DNA of 64,000 nt, taken from positions 22,926,488 through 22,990,487 of the forward strand of contig OZ029917.1 of NCBI GenBank assembly GCA_964023275.1. Reading direction: 5' to 3'. This DNA comes from Norana najaformis (Eukaryota > Annelida > Clitellata > Crassiclitellata > Hormogastridae). Below, one piece after another: positions 46,496 to 57,888 of the stretch; the stretch's first letter is position 1, and each line of letters begins with the position of its first letter. The position numbers were made by a program, and so were the translations under genes. The notes beneath the pieces are model-generated. The model was given only the letters and a program-made list of their open reading frames with translations. It did not search any database and was not told the origin of the DNA.

Positions 46496-46749
46496 CCGCT
46501 ATCGATTATTGTTTAAATCGAGTAGCCTACTCTGTCAAGTACGAATGTCGAGTACTCGAATACTGGCGCGTCTTATAGGAACTTATTATTTCATTCAGTA
46601 AACGTTAAATAATCTTTTTTCATTCTAGTTAGGGCTAGTTTATAATGTTCAAATATTATATAAAATTTACTACACGTTCTGTGCTGTTATTTGTTTTGCT
46701 GACCCTTTTACCCAGTTGTCACTGTAACGTAGTTTTATGGCTACAATAG

Positions 46750-47525
46750 GCTTGTCTTGTCCTGTCTTAAACCGTCCTCGAGCAGAGGATTGGCTGCACC
46801 ACGGACAATTTGGGGCCACCTGCTTCTGTCCCTTGTCTCTTGTGACTAGTCGAAGGATAATTCAGTCCACGATGTGATGTCGTCTACCCAAGTCGTCCCC
46901 GAGTTTGGTATCCATGAATCGTGCCATGGATGAACTCTTTCTCTAGGCATTTCTCTAGGCAGTCCCACTCTTCGTAGCACAAGATCGAAGTATGAAATCT
47001 TCCGCTTTGGTTAGTCTCTGTACTCGTGCAGTCTCTAGGACCCAATCGTTTGTCTTCTTGGCAGTCCTCAGTACTCTAAGAATCTGCCGCCGACGCTTCA
47101 ATTCATATGCATTGATTCTTGCCTCTTCATCTTTCCTTATGGTCCAGCTCTCACAGCCATACTGTGCCACTGGCCATAGTAGAGCTTTCAAAATCTGTAT
47201 CTTTGTTGCAAGCAATATGACGTGACTTTTCCATACATTCTTTAATGATGACCCAACACCTTGTCCTTTTGCCAGTCTTGACCGAAGCTTTTTTCTGTAT
47301 TCAGAGTCTTCAGTTATAAGCGAGCCAAGGTATGGAAATGTGTCAGCCTGATCAGGTTGATTACCTCGCACTCTGATGCTGCAGGTTGTACCATTTGTGG
47401 CTATGTTCTTGGTTTGTCCACATTAATCAACGGGCCCTGGTTGCTGCTTGCCCGGTCAAGACGATCTTCTATCTCCTGCATCTCTGCTTCTGAGGTTGCC
47501 AATGGAACAGTGTCATTAGCAAAAT
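46750..47525 (-). pseudogene. Decayed non-LTR retrotransposon, second clade
   Basis: In minus-strand order: FANDTVPLATSEAEMQEI (the F-A-D-D box with Asp changed to Asn), RLDRASSNQGPLINVDK, a stop and frameshift, then PYLGSLITEDSEYRK, RLAKGQGVGSSLKN and YGCESWTIRKDEEARINAY. Past another break comes a terminal VDD/RRHHIVD-type and AANPRARG-like tail. These are hallmarks of the endonuclease-bearing LINE family common in invertebrates. Several disruptions show it is dead. It differs in clade from the CR1-like copy next door. Confidence 0.85.
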
Positions 47526-47759
47526 ATAGACTAGAATATAATGCAAAAATCTAAAAGTAATGCAAGAAACATAGTCCAAAATGAAGTATTTTGTGAAAAT
47601 CTCTGCTTCATGGAGCGAATCCCTTCCTGAGCCTCGAGCGAGGGCTTTGCCCTGAACCCCACGGCAAGGGAGCTTATGCTCGACTCCCGTACAGGCTCGT
47701 CCTCAGCACTCGCCATGTGGCCTTTCGTACTGCAACTCAAGACAAGCCCTTGGACAATC
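47526..47759. other. Unassigned, GC-richer segment
   Basis: A 69-codon minus-strand frame is present without recognisable similarity; possibly other transposon DNA. Confidence 0.3.
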
Positions 47760-48205
47760 TGAATAGTAGGTTTGAGTGGTAAAATTAGTAGAAAACCTTA
47801 ATAGAAATATTCAGGTCTTACACTCAATATTTCTCTTAAGGTCCACTAATTTTTCCTTGGCCTGAATGTAAAATTGAATGGAAGACACAAATGGAAAACT
47901 TTAATAGATGGCCTGAACATGACTACCCAGAGTAGAAAACATGAGTGAATAATTAATTATAAGTCTGAATGGGAAAAAAACGAAAGACCTGAATGAGAAA
48001 TGAATGTAGACCCGATCCTGAATGGAAAAATTGAATGGATGACGCGAATAGAAAGAATTAAGCGGAAAACCTGAATGACGAAAATTAATGGAAGACCTGA
48101 TTGTACAAACCGAATGGAAGACGTGGACAAAAGGCGAGATGAAGACCTGAATGAACCGGTTGAACGGACCTGAGACAATCTAAGCGGAAGAGGCACAAGG
48201 AAGAC
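47760..48205 (+). repeat. Degenerate short-unit repeat, gaatg-gaa-gacctgaatg type
   Basis: Words such as cctgaatg, gaatggaa and ggaagac recur every 15-30 bp with strong divergence, e.g. at about 47878, 47980, 48018, 48070 and 48110. It is probably an old minisatellite. The overlapping minus-strand frames are Ser/Leu/Phe/Arg-rich by-products. Confidence 0.55.
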
Positions 48206-48429
48206 ATGGACTGAATGGATGAATGGTGAACATTGGCTGATGACGCCAATGCAGCCTGGGATTCCACACAGAGACGACTAAAGAAGGAATTGCAGGAGCG
48301 CCACAACTAACAACAGATGCTGGGGTAGGACTTGAGCGGCTGCAGACGTCAGTGAGATGCACGGGGCGTTTCCGACTGACCGCGTCGCTGAAAGAAGAGC
48401 TTCTTGGAAAGAGGACGATTTCTATTATT

Positions 48430-49500
48430 CCATGATACAGTGCGCGCGCGTTCGCACCTGTATTGCTTCCTCTCGCTGGCACACCTGTATAGGTGTAAAT
48501 ACGTCTTTCCCGTCGTTTGGACTTTCCCTTAGCACCAATCCTCCGTCCCTCCGTCCGTCCCTCCCTTCGTCCCTCCTTCCCTCCCTCCGCGTTCATCTGT
48601 CCATTATGTTAACCGCCCGTCTTTCTGTCCCTTTTTATGTCTGTTTCTCTCGCTGTCTCCTCTTTCTGTCGCTCCTTTAGACATGCTTCATTCTCTCTTC
48701 GTTTATATATTCGCTGCTTTGCACGTCTAAACTCTACAGCGTTCTTCTGCTTGTCGGTACTTAGTACTTTTAAATCAATTATTTCTCAGCATCGCGATGT
48801 CCATCTGTCGTTGTCTCTGTCTTTCTGCCTGCCCGTCTCTAGCAGATCTGGATCTTCGACGAGTAAGATAATAATTGTCAATTCGCCTTCTTCCATTTCC
48901 TCTGGGCGCAACTTCTCTTCTTCCTTCTGCTCCTCCGTCGTCTGGCAGTCCACTGGCCAACGTCACTTCGACGTGGCATGGGAATCCACCAAAACCAGCG
49001 AAGTCGGTTGCTGTGCGAGGAGTACATCGAGGAGCAAGCAAGAGGAGAACCAAGACAGAGATGAAGAACGCGAGGAGGAGAAAGAGGAGGAGAAGGAGAA
49101 GAGAAAGAAGGAGGAGGAGAATGCGTGGGAGAAGTAGAACGACAGATGAAGAAGAAGAAGAAATGGCGCAACGAGACGACGTCACAGACTCTTGCAAATC
49201 GGCTGCGGTTACACGCGAGCGAACGACGTCAAATTAGTATCTGTTTAAGAGCTCTGGGTGGTCGGGTTCCCTCGCTAATTGCGCGCCTCGGACGAGGTCC
49301 CTCCGCGCGAGAGACGGTGCCGACAGATCCGCGGGAAAAGTCCGCGTCTTGATTCTAATAGAGCCACACCTCGTGTTGGCCCGTCTTCCCGAAAGACGAT
49401 CTGGGATCTGAGCAATACGGGAGCTTAGTGGCGCATTAAGCGACGCATATGACGCCAACCATATTCTGCTCTGTATCAGTCTCATCGCCAATTATTCGAG
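48430..49500. other. Pyrimidine- then purine-rich, CpG-bearing tract
   Basis: 48530-48600 is ccgtccctcc-rich, 49060-49175 is gag/gaa-rich, and 49230-49450 is CpG-dense. The frames on both strands (up to 166 codons) are Arg/Glu/Ser/Leu-rich and overlap one another, so I call none. A promoter in the CpG-dense part is possible. Confidence 0.35.
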
Positions 49501-50055
49501 TCGTTTCTTCTGCAAAATCTAGTCGTATATATATACATGCATATATGTGTATATCTTATATATGTATATCGTATATATCTTCATCGGCTCCAACACGCTC
49601 GAGGACGTGCAGGAAATAGTCTTGAATTTCGTGGCTACTTCGAACTTCGTGTCTTCGGAGCGTGCTGGTAATAGCAGGCATATCGTTTCTTGGCTTCAGA
49701 TTGGCAGACAGGCACGTGCCATTTGAAGATTTACCTTACAGGCTCTAAGAGGGAAAAGAAAAATTCATTTGGACCTGTTGATCAACTTATAACTTTCTAT
49801 GGGGTAAAAGAGTTTCGCTGAAGTAGCGAGACATGAACGTCCAAATATACGAATATTAAACCGTACCAAAATGTATGTCAGGGACAACTAGTTATTTGTC
49901 ACATGACAGGTGAGGAAATGCAATTACCTGTTGACCTTGACTTGATGTTGCATTTCGGAATGCATAAGAGGAAATATTTAGATAAGCATCGCAAGCTTGG
50001 CTTTTGTGCTTCGTATGTTTGAGTGATTCAAATTACAAACAAAACTAGTAGACAT

Positions 50056-50325
50056 TTAAGGGCGGTTTGAATTCACCTTGTATTTTTCGCCCTCTCGCCC
50101 CACTTCTACCGAAGCCGCCACCATGCCTACCAGCCACAGTTCGGAGTACGCTTTGGTTGATGTCCACTCCCACGAAACTGGCGATGGGTTGATGCTTCCG
50201 GCCCGGGCCCAGTTACCAGGTTTGATGCACCAGTCGATGATGCTGCGTTCTTTAAGGTTCAGACTATCGAACGACACGGTGTTGTCGGACGAAGAGTGGA
50301 GCAGTGGAGCTGACAAGTCCACCAT
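50056..50325 (-). CDS. Possible orphan coding exon (unidentified)
   Basis: A 89-codon minus-strand frame from an ATG with good context (A at -3, G at +4), codon-like with C/G-rich third positions. It reaches a donor-like AAG followed by gtgaat about 20 bp before its stop, so it might be a first coding exon ending near 50077. It includes SIIDWCIKPGNWARAG and TKAYSELWLVGMVAA. I do not recognise it. The plus strand is also open here, from a near-perfect Kozak ATG (gccgccacc) at about 50122, so the strand is uncertain. Confidence 0.25.
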   Translation of the reverse strand: MVDLSAPLLHSSSDNTVSFDSLNLKERSIIDWCIKPGNWARAGSINPSPVSWEWTSTKAYSELWLVGMVAASVEVGREGEKYKVNSNRP

Positions 50326-50329
50326 TTTG

Positions 50330-52185
50330 CATTGTTTTATGCAGCAATTGTGGCATGGATGAAATACTGCTAGACAAACGATACTGCTGTTCAGGCAGCT
50401 ATGTTTTCTTCAAAACTGAATATATTTATGAGTTTTTGATTCATTTTGACACAGGTAAAAATGTTTACTTGACTTCGATTCGTAATTTACATCAGTCCTT
50501 GATCCCAACAAATGTCCTGAACTGCTATCTTTACTAGACCGTGCTGTAGTAGCTTTACTGAACAGCTGCAGTGAACCGTAACACAAGCCCCAACATACAT
50601 TGTCTAAATTGCGAGAATGTGTTCTTAGAAGCCAATGCATTCTGCATTTGAATTGTCAGTCATTTACAACTCTAATCCGAAAAACTCAAGTTCCTCAGAT
50701 CCGTCGCCCGCAGCTTTTGAAGTTTCTTCACAATAATTCAGAGCTGTTTCTCCGATGCTCCTATTTCCTTGACAGGTCATGACCTCGATGTTACTCGCTG
50801 GTTTCTAAGACTGTGTTGAGCACTAGTCCTGCATCAGTTGCGTCGGATCCATATAATCCAAGGCTTGCTTATACGGTCTAACAGCTACACGATGACGAAC
50901 ATTTACCTGCAACCTGCACTTACCGGCAGATAGATTAGACCTACTTACTCCAGTGTGATCTACACCTATCTCATGCGCTTTATCCAATGGCGCACTGCTG
51001 TCTTCCAGTCTATCCTGGATGCAACTTCTCTTTCATCTCATGTCTTTGCCTACAGCTGTAGGTAGCTGCGGTTGAGAGTTCACGGGATGTTGTTTCTGAG
51101 AGCATTGAGTTTTTCAAAGACGCGTTTAAGCCATTCAGTATCTCGGTCACGCGGAGAACATCCTTTGCGGCACGAACGGCGTCTGCTCGGATTTAGGCGA
51201 TCTGATAGAAATCTAAAGCCTGGATGTGTTTATGGCATTAGGTGTAGGCCATAGTGAAATTCGCTCGAACTTAATTAGACCAGAACTGAAAAGCCGAAGG
51301 TGCTCAAATATATCTCAAAAAGTAGCATATTTTCAATACTTTGTCTTTCTGGGATCATCTTAGTCTAATAGAACTGGTTGCTTAATAAAAAAAACTACTG
51401 TAATGAAAGGCAAACATCCGGCCATTTATTCCGCCAGTACTCGAACGCTGTCTTTTCGGACGGTGAATTGGCGTTTTAAGTTTCTGAGCGTCGATGAGGA
51501 GTTCCCCAGAATGGTGCAGTAAATATACATATATATTGCGTTAAGCGAGAGACACACAACTATGGTTCAAATTCGCTAGACTGATAAAACGAGCAACATG
51601 TTTAAAATGCTCCTCAGCCTCATTCGTTTTCTTAGAGAGGTTTATATCTGTCGGTCCAAAACTTTGGAGTTCACTGCCCGTTTCAGTTAGTTCTGTCAAT
51701 TCTTTGATGTCATTGAGGTCTAAACTAGAGAGGCATCTCTTTCAACTTGCTTAACCCCCAGTGGCCTGGCTTCTGGTTTCTCTGACCTATCGGAATTCTT
51801 CAGGCTTCTCCAACGGACTGTGATATTGGATTGCGATTTCGACTTCAAGCGACCATCGACTAAAATGCCTTTGGGATTATGATAACGGCTCTACAGAAGT
51901 CTTTAGTTTAGATTAGATTAAGCCAAAGCAGAAATACCGCTTCGTTAGAGGTCTTGTTAGAAATGATATCCAATAGCTGCTCACACACTGCTTTCGTGGT
52001 TGTCCGTGATTGCGTGCGAGTGTATGTGCGTTTGTGTGCTTGAATGAGTGAAAGAATTGACTGTTACCTAGTGAAGGAGTGAGTGAGTGGTAGAACGAAC
52101 CCGTGATTGTAAAGCAGACGGGGCGCTGCAGGTTTCTAAAAAGGATGGCTGGCATAGACTACTGACCTTTCGATGATTATGCACA
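50330..52185. other. Non-coding, unassigned
   Basis: No gene or repeat family recognised; the small frames lack support. Confidence 0.4.
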
Positions 52186-52189
52186 CGCA

Positions 52190-52740
52190 TCAACACACTA
52201 ACTGCTGCACATCAACACTGTCGGCCATGCCTCCTGACCGATCCACTTCATCATAGACCTCATACTGGGCTTCGACCCCCACTCTGACGACAGAACGAGG
52301 GGGAGGGGAGGAGGAGGAGGAGGAGGAGGAGGAGGAGGGGTTGAGTTTCATGTGCAGCGCACGAGCTTCACTTCTTCCTGACCAGAAAAAGCACCTTTCT
52401 CCGAGTGAGGCATTTTCGTGCCTTCTCCTCACATTAATTTCTGTGCCTTTTCCTCGCCTTTTCCGCCCTTTTTCGGAGTCGACGGCAGTGGGAAACTGTG
52501 GCGGACGATAACAGAGAAAGCCCCGCGGGCAGCGGGCGACCATTGTTAGGGGAAGCTCACGGTTGGAAGGGAGGAAGAGAGCGAAGGCAGTGCGCCATTA
52601 ACAAATCACTCTAATAACGCCGGACAAGAGACCCACGAAGACGAGAAAGGACGACTGTGCCTCCAGCGGAAAAGTCGTGCTGCTTATCGGCCTCAGTGTC
52701 GAGGCTTCGAGGCTCAGGAAGAAACGTGCGTCGGATAATG
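52190..52740. other. CpG-richer tract with GGA trinucleotide run
   Basis: It contains (GGA)n at about 52308-52337. A 117-codon minus-strand frame passes through it, with a Ser run produced by that repeat. CpG density and position suggest a promoter or first exon, but no coding exon is convincing. Confidence 0.3.
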
Positions 52741-52789
52741 CACTCCACTTCGCGAATAGTATTGGACACAAACAGCCTACCTTGGTAGC

Positions 52790-53100
52790 CTATGTATGTA
52801 TTTACGTAAGTATGTATATATTTATGCAAGCATGTATATTTATATTTATGTGTGTGTGTATGTAAGTACATACGTATGCATGCATGCATGTGTGCATGCA
52901 TGTATGTATGTATATATTTGTATGTGTGTAGGCCGATGTATTTGTAAGGATTTATATATATCACGCATTTTTCGTCTGATCGTAGGTATCAAATTAGTTT
53001 AATTTGCAGTGTTAATCACATATAGGCTACGCATACATACATATATACTTAATTACTTACGTACATACTTACATACATACATATACACATACATACATCT
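52790..53100 (+). repeat. TATG/TACA simple-sequence tract
   Basis: Degenerate tatg units (52790-52930) and later tacatac units (53025-53095). Confidence 0.85.
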
Positions 53101-53205
53101 GTAGTGTAAACTTTAATTAAACAAATGTTTAAACACAATGATATGATTAGATTGTTTCATGCAACTGCCTGCGTATAACACACATTGAAAGCTCTGTGTC
53201 GACAT

Positions 53206-53268
53206 TGCCGTGTTCGTGTGGTGCCAGTCCCAAGGCTGGATGAAGGAAGAGGACGACGTTAATCATCT
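53206..53268 (+). mobile_element. SINE family C fragment
   Basis: gtggtgccagtcccaaggctggatgaaggaagaggacgacgttaatcatctt: the same core as at 31.0 kb, ending at the family's gacg-tta position. Confidence 0.5.
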
Positions 53269-54165
53269 TCGCTATGATACAGCGTTGCTATGCAGAAACT
53301 ACTTTCTGCATCGACATACATGTAGGCTTAATAATTCAGCTTGTAAGAGTGAGTTCTATTCGTGGACGGGGGAATCTGTGTTCGCATACCTGCTTCTTTA
53401 AATGCATTACAAGAAAGAAGAGTTGCTGATGCCGAATAAGTGTTCTGCATCGTAGAAACGTTGAATTATGATTGAAAGCCGTTGTTTCCAAATTAATTTC
53501 CAAATATATTTGAACTACATGTTCTGTTTCGCCGAAGCTGGGCTGCAGCGTCTCTGGGTATATTACTCGAAGGGGCGCTACATAAATGTTCTGAATGAAT
53601 GAATTAAACTTGGCAAATGCTAGGACATTAACCGTGTTAGGTAGCGAATTTTATATCCAAACAGATATCTCACTCTTTCGCCGTATTAAAACGATCACCC
53701 TTAGCGAATGCATAAGAGCGTATTTTCCAGCAAAGTCTTTCTAATTATTTGATTTTTCGTCTCTCATCCACTTTCCGGTTCCCATAAATAGTGATGCATA
53801 CACATTGCAAAATTTACCTCCACAGGTTTTGTTGTTGTCCTTGCAAATATAGATTTAACTGAGATAAATGCAGATTTTAAAAGTTGAAAGGACTCCTTGT
53901 GAAGCTTCAATTAAACGCAACGTTGTCTACACAACCGATAACGATTCTGATAGGTAATAGTTCAGAGAAAAATGGCTTTGATGTATAGCATTGAGATTGC
54001 CTCTCGGTATTTTAAACACTTTACAAATGGCTCTTCGAACCGAAAATTTTGCATTTCACAACTCGAGATCTTCGCATGGACAAGAAACACCAATGACTAG
54101 GCTTAAGTTTACGAATGTATAAGTTGTTTTCTAAAAGTCGAACTTTATACGCAGCACCTGATACG
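53269..54165. other. AT-rich non-coding tract
   Basis: No gene recognised. Confidence 0.4.
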
Positions 54166-54169
54166 GATG

Positions 54170-54680
54170 ACATCAAGCAAAAAGCGTCTTTGTTCCAACG
54201 AGACGCATCCTGATATTAACATCGTTAGGAAGAAAGCGAGCTTTAAAAAATAGATCGCTGTGAACGCATCCTATCACGCTGACTACACGTCATTCACCAA
54301 CCAATGTCCGGAGTTTCTTAAATCTTGCATTTTCTGCATTGTTGTCGTGAGGATTTGTATCTTCAAAATGGTTTGCTGTATCCTTACAATAAAAAGCCGA
54401 TGACAGTGTTTTGGCTACATCGCCGTAGCTGAGAACAGTTTCCAAGTAACTGCGATACGCATGTGTTGTTTGATGCTGTGACAAGGATATCGTTTGACGT
54501 CATGTCAGCCTCCGAGAATAGACTATGAACAAAGAAGTTTATCCGACGAACTCGGTCACCAGCGTCTGTTGGTTTGTTATCTGTTCTTATAAGTCGAGGT
54601 GTAACGTACATCTGAGTGTTTGCTAATCGAGACAGTCTTGTCCGGTCCCGGTTATGGTAAATTTTACAGGAGTTCCTTGT
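54170..54680 (-). pseudogene. Maverick/Polinton-like capsid gene fragment, copy 2
   Basis: Two overlapping frames on the minus strand carry NFFVHSLFSEADM and, in another phase, THAYRSYLETVLSYGD and AFYCKDTANHFED. This arrangement (HSLF-Q/EVD, then YRSYLETLLNYG, then LFYKDTAG) is that of the capsid-like proteins of Maverick/Polinton elements. The frame change and early stops show that it is broken. The DNA matches copy 1 at 28.66-29.24 kb. Confidence 0.6.
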
Positions 54681-54959
54681 GAAATTGTAGCCATCGGATT
54701 ATTCTCTACATATGCACGGTCTGTCTCTATATGCCAGTCTGCGTTGGAGGTAAAATAAACAAGTCTAATTCGCTCTCTGTACATTCGCAAGACTGAGGAT
54801 GAACAATTGCCATACTTAAACTTTGCCTGAAATGCGGAGTTCAGTTTTTAAAATCATTTTTCGTTCTTGACTTTGCTTCCTCTTCTTGTCCCTGCCATGC
54901 ACTTTGCGCATTGAACTCGCTCGTTGAAGCAAAATCTTTTAAACCTTTTCTTGCTTGAC
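54681..54959 (-). other. Probable further Maverick/Polinton remnant
   Basis: Between the capsid and polymerase fragments the minus strand stays open over about 40 codons near 54960-54840, with Lys/Gln/Glu-rich sequence. I cannot assign it to a particular element gene. Confidence 0.3.
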
Positions 54960-55150
54960 TTTTTAAATTTCTAGCATTACCAATATCTGGATCGTTTTTT
55001 CCAAGAAACATTCGAAATCCGCATAAATTACAAATTGCTTTGCCATTTCTGTTTGAGTATTGTCATATTTTAAAATCTGATTATATGCAGGTAGATATTT
55101 TTCTGTCTGAAGCCCATGCCGTCCACATTCCCGATAGTAAGCCATCTTGT
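54960..55150 (-). pseudogene. Maverick/Polinton-like protein-primed DNA polymerase B fragment
   Basis: A short minus-strand frame contains CGRHGLQTEKYLPAYNQIL and then FVIYADFECFLEKT. The YADFE motif is the exonuclease I site of type-B protein-primed polymerases, and its surroundings match Maverick polymerases. Only the N-terminal part remains, and the frame ends soon after the motif. Same strand as the neighbouring capsid fragment. Confidence 0.7.
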
Positions 55151-55559
55151 GTCTTCAAAAGTAAAGTAAAGAAAGTAAAGAATAGAGTGCAGACACGGAT
55201 ACGACTTATGTGTCCTAGAATTTCTGCTAGCTGAAATTGTTGATAGCTTACAATGCAATATCATTCAACAGTAATAAAGTAACAACAGGTTTTTTATTGT
55301 ATGAGAAGAAACATATAACGAAGCAAAAGTTTTGTCCACCTGGTTTGCATATATTGCATTTACGGAAACTCTGCCTTGTTCCTTTCGAATATAGGAATTT
55401 GACTACCATCTAGAGAAAAATTGAGGTCATCTATATTTAGCTCAATTAATGCAAAGGTTAAAGCACAGGGGTTATTTGCTCATATTTTGATGAATTTGTT
55501 ATGGCTTTAGCCAGGGAGCTGTGAACCCTTTAGAATTTATGCATGTTTGACTTTATGGG

Positions 55560-55994
55560 TCAAGCAAAAAGCGTGTTAGAGTAGTCAAGGCGACTGAGGA
55601 TCAATGCATTTTTCAAAAATATTTCAAAAGACTTGGGGATATAAGACCTAATTTTGCGTATATGGTGCATACACCACATATATGACGACTTACAATTATT
55701 ATTTGCAAAGTCGACGAGAGACGTAGTAGAATCGAAAGCAACGCCCAAGTTATGAGCAGTATCAGCCGACTCAACAGTTGAGCCTTCCAGTTTTAAAGAT
55801 TTAAGCCATTCAAACGTCTTAAATAGCCTTGGAGAGCCCAGTAGTAGAAATTCAGTCTTCGGTGGGTTAAGGAGGAGTTTATTAGCCGCCATCGAAGACT
55901 GCTTCTCCCCAAAGAATGGCAACGGGAAACAGCTGCAGAGACGAGTGACAAGACAAACTGTCAAATGAAATGTAGATGTGGGTATCATACTCAC
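55560..55994 (-). pseudogene. CR1-like RT fragment (C-terminal)
   Basis: A 144-codon open stretch: MAANKLLLNPPKTEFLLLG, ESADTAHNLGVAFDS, then IRSYIPKSFEIFLKNALILS and RLDYSNTLFA. This is the classic segment downstream of the YADD box in CR1/L2-like elements. It lacks the catalytic part and any 3' continuation in frame. Confidence 0.85.
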
Positions 55995-56297
55995 AGAAAT
56001 GATATTCTAGTGAATGATTATCCAACAGTGTACCTAGTGGTATGGTGTATAATGTAAACAAAAATACAATATTAAAGCAAGCAAAATAAACGAATGAATC
56101 ATGATCAGTAACACAGAAATTGAAAAGAAAAGGAAACCTGCGACAGCAGATAAAAAGACGTGACCCAAATAGAAAAGAACAGTTCTTCAGTCCATGGACG
56201 ACTCACAAACGCAAAGATCTAAAAAAAAGTGCCAGCCAGTATCAGTCCGCACCTATAACCCATTAAAATTAAGAGCTTGCAGGTCATACACATATAC

Positions 56298-56301
56298 ACA
56301 T
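56298..56301 (+). repeat. Target-site duplication ACAT (left)
   Basis: ACAT immediately precedes the LTR and matches 56709-56712 on the other side. Confidence 0.75.
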
Positions 56302-56708
56302 TGTTAGAGTCGGCCCATTTGGAAGACCCGGATGTAAGGAGGGATGAGCCGTCTCTTTGTGTGGCGTTACCCCGGAACCCTTATAAAAGGGGAAGTTTCT
56401 TTCAGTTGACTGAGCTTGGCTAGTTAATATAGGCCGAGTCCTTCGTGGCTCTGCTTCCTGTTAGTCGCCAAGACTCCGTTTTACGAGCTGATGTAAAGGT
56501 CCTCCGTCTGTTGGAGGAACCTGAGAGGTTTCTGTGTTCAAGTTGTTCGCTGATGTGAAGACTTCGACTTTTGGCTTCAAAACAGCCGTCGACGTTCTGT
56601 CTGATGTCAGGTATTTTGTTTATGTGCTATAACCTCTTGCAAGTGTAAATAACATTTTATCTCAACCCAAGCGAGTTTATTTCCTTTTCTTAGGATTAGC
56701 ACGTAACA
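56302..56708 (+). mobile_element. Solo LTR (407 bp)
   Basis: Starts TGTTAGAG and ends ACGTAACA, so the tips form the inverted TGTTA/TAACA expected of an LTR, flanked by ACAT direct repeats. A TATA box (cttataaaagggg) lies at about 56380-56392. No internal retroelement sequence is next to it, so it is best explained by recombination between two LTRs. Confidence 0.85.
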
Positions 56709-56712
56709 ACAT
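56709..56712 (+). repeat. Target-site duplication ACAT (right)
   Basis: Partner of 56298-56301. Confidence 0.75.
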
Positions 56713-57085
56713 ATACATATACATCCACACATATAAAATACACACACGCATATAGATAGACATGCACATAAAGACAGACATTCGAAGTTACAGGTAGACA
56801 GACAGGTACATGTAGACGGTCAGAGAGACAAACGGATAGACAGACAGGCTTTTTGACCGTTGAACTTTATTTAGCTGAGTATGTATATGAGATGAGGGTC
56901 AGGGGCCGTAGCCTGAGGGGCATCTGTTCTGGCAACAGTGGGCACGGGCCATGGGGCAGCTTATAATTTTTATGTATATATACAAATATCCATATATACA
57001 TTATACATACATATATATTATTTTATATGCATTATACATACATATATATTAATTTATATACATATACATATATATCTGAGTCTAG

Positions 57086-57888
57086 GATATATCCCCCGGG
57101 TAATTTCCCCCCGGGACATTTCCCCCCGCCATCTCCCCCATGGATTTTCCCCCCGGGTAAATACCCACCCGGACATTTCCCCCCAAGTCATATATTTTAT
57201 TTCAACAAACATCACAATTAGTTTTATATAGGTCACAAATAAAAAGAGCAATATTTTTAAAATGAATTTAAGTGATACAAGGTAAAAAAATAACAGTAAA
57301 TTAGTACTTGTGTTTATATCAAAGGTCTTTAGTGTTCACAGACTAATGTTAAAACGTAAACAAAACTGTTTAAAAAGCTTTGTTTTTTCCACGTATACTA
57401 GCTATAGTTTCCGTCTCCATCGCTGTGGCTTTTTCAACTGCTTTTTAAACAAATTCATGGCAGATTATATAGCCACAGATTGAGTAACTATCAAAACTTT
57501 ATTAAACATTTACTTTAAGCATCAAAATGAGTAAACATTAATTAAGACTGAAAGCATTAAAAGCCTGCTTGTTCAACAAATAAATATCAACAATTAAATA
57601 AAGCTATATTTACATCAAAGCATTAATAGCCTTTCTAGAAAACTGTTTACTCAGTTTGTTGCTATATATTAAAAGTTTTGGCTAAATATTGTTTGTATTT
57701 CCACACTCAAACATCAAAGCACTAAAAAAGTCCATATAGATACAAATTGTTTAATTATTGTGGACATTTGGGGGGGAAATATCCAGGGGTTTTTATCCTA
57801 TTGAAAAACTCGGGGGAGAAATCCAGGGGGAGATAACAGAGGGAAATGTCCGGGGGAAATGTCCCGGGGCATTTGTTCGGATCCCATA
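57086..57888. mobile_element. Foldback-type element with C/G-rich ends and AT-rich core
   Basis: The left end (57090-57190) is built from ccccccgggacatttcc-like modules. The right end (57760-57885) carries the complementary gggggaaatgtccggggg modules. The right end reverse-complemented follows the left end in order (gggacatttccccc, ctccccc-tggattt-ccccc). The core of about 570 bp is AT-rich with no ORF. This is the pattern of a foldback or MITE-like element. The outermost bases and target duplication are unclear because the flanks are tata repeats. Confidence 0.6.

Noticed and set aside
48637-49137. 166-codon frame ending in a Glu/Lys-rich tail
   Set aside because: The tail comes from a gag/gaa simple tract and is overlapped by open frames on both strands without domain support.
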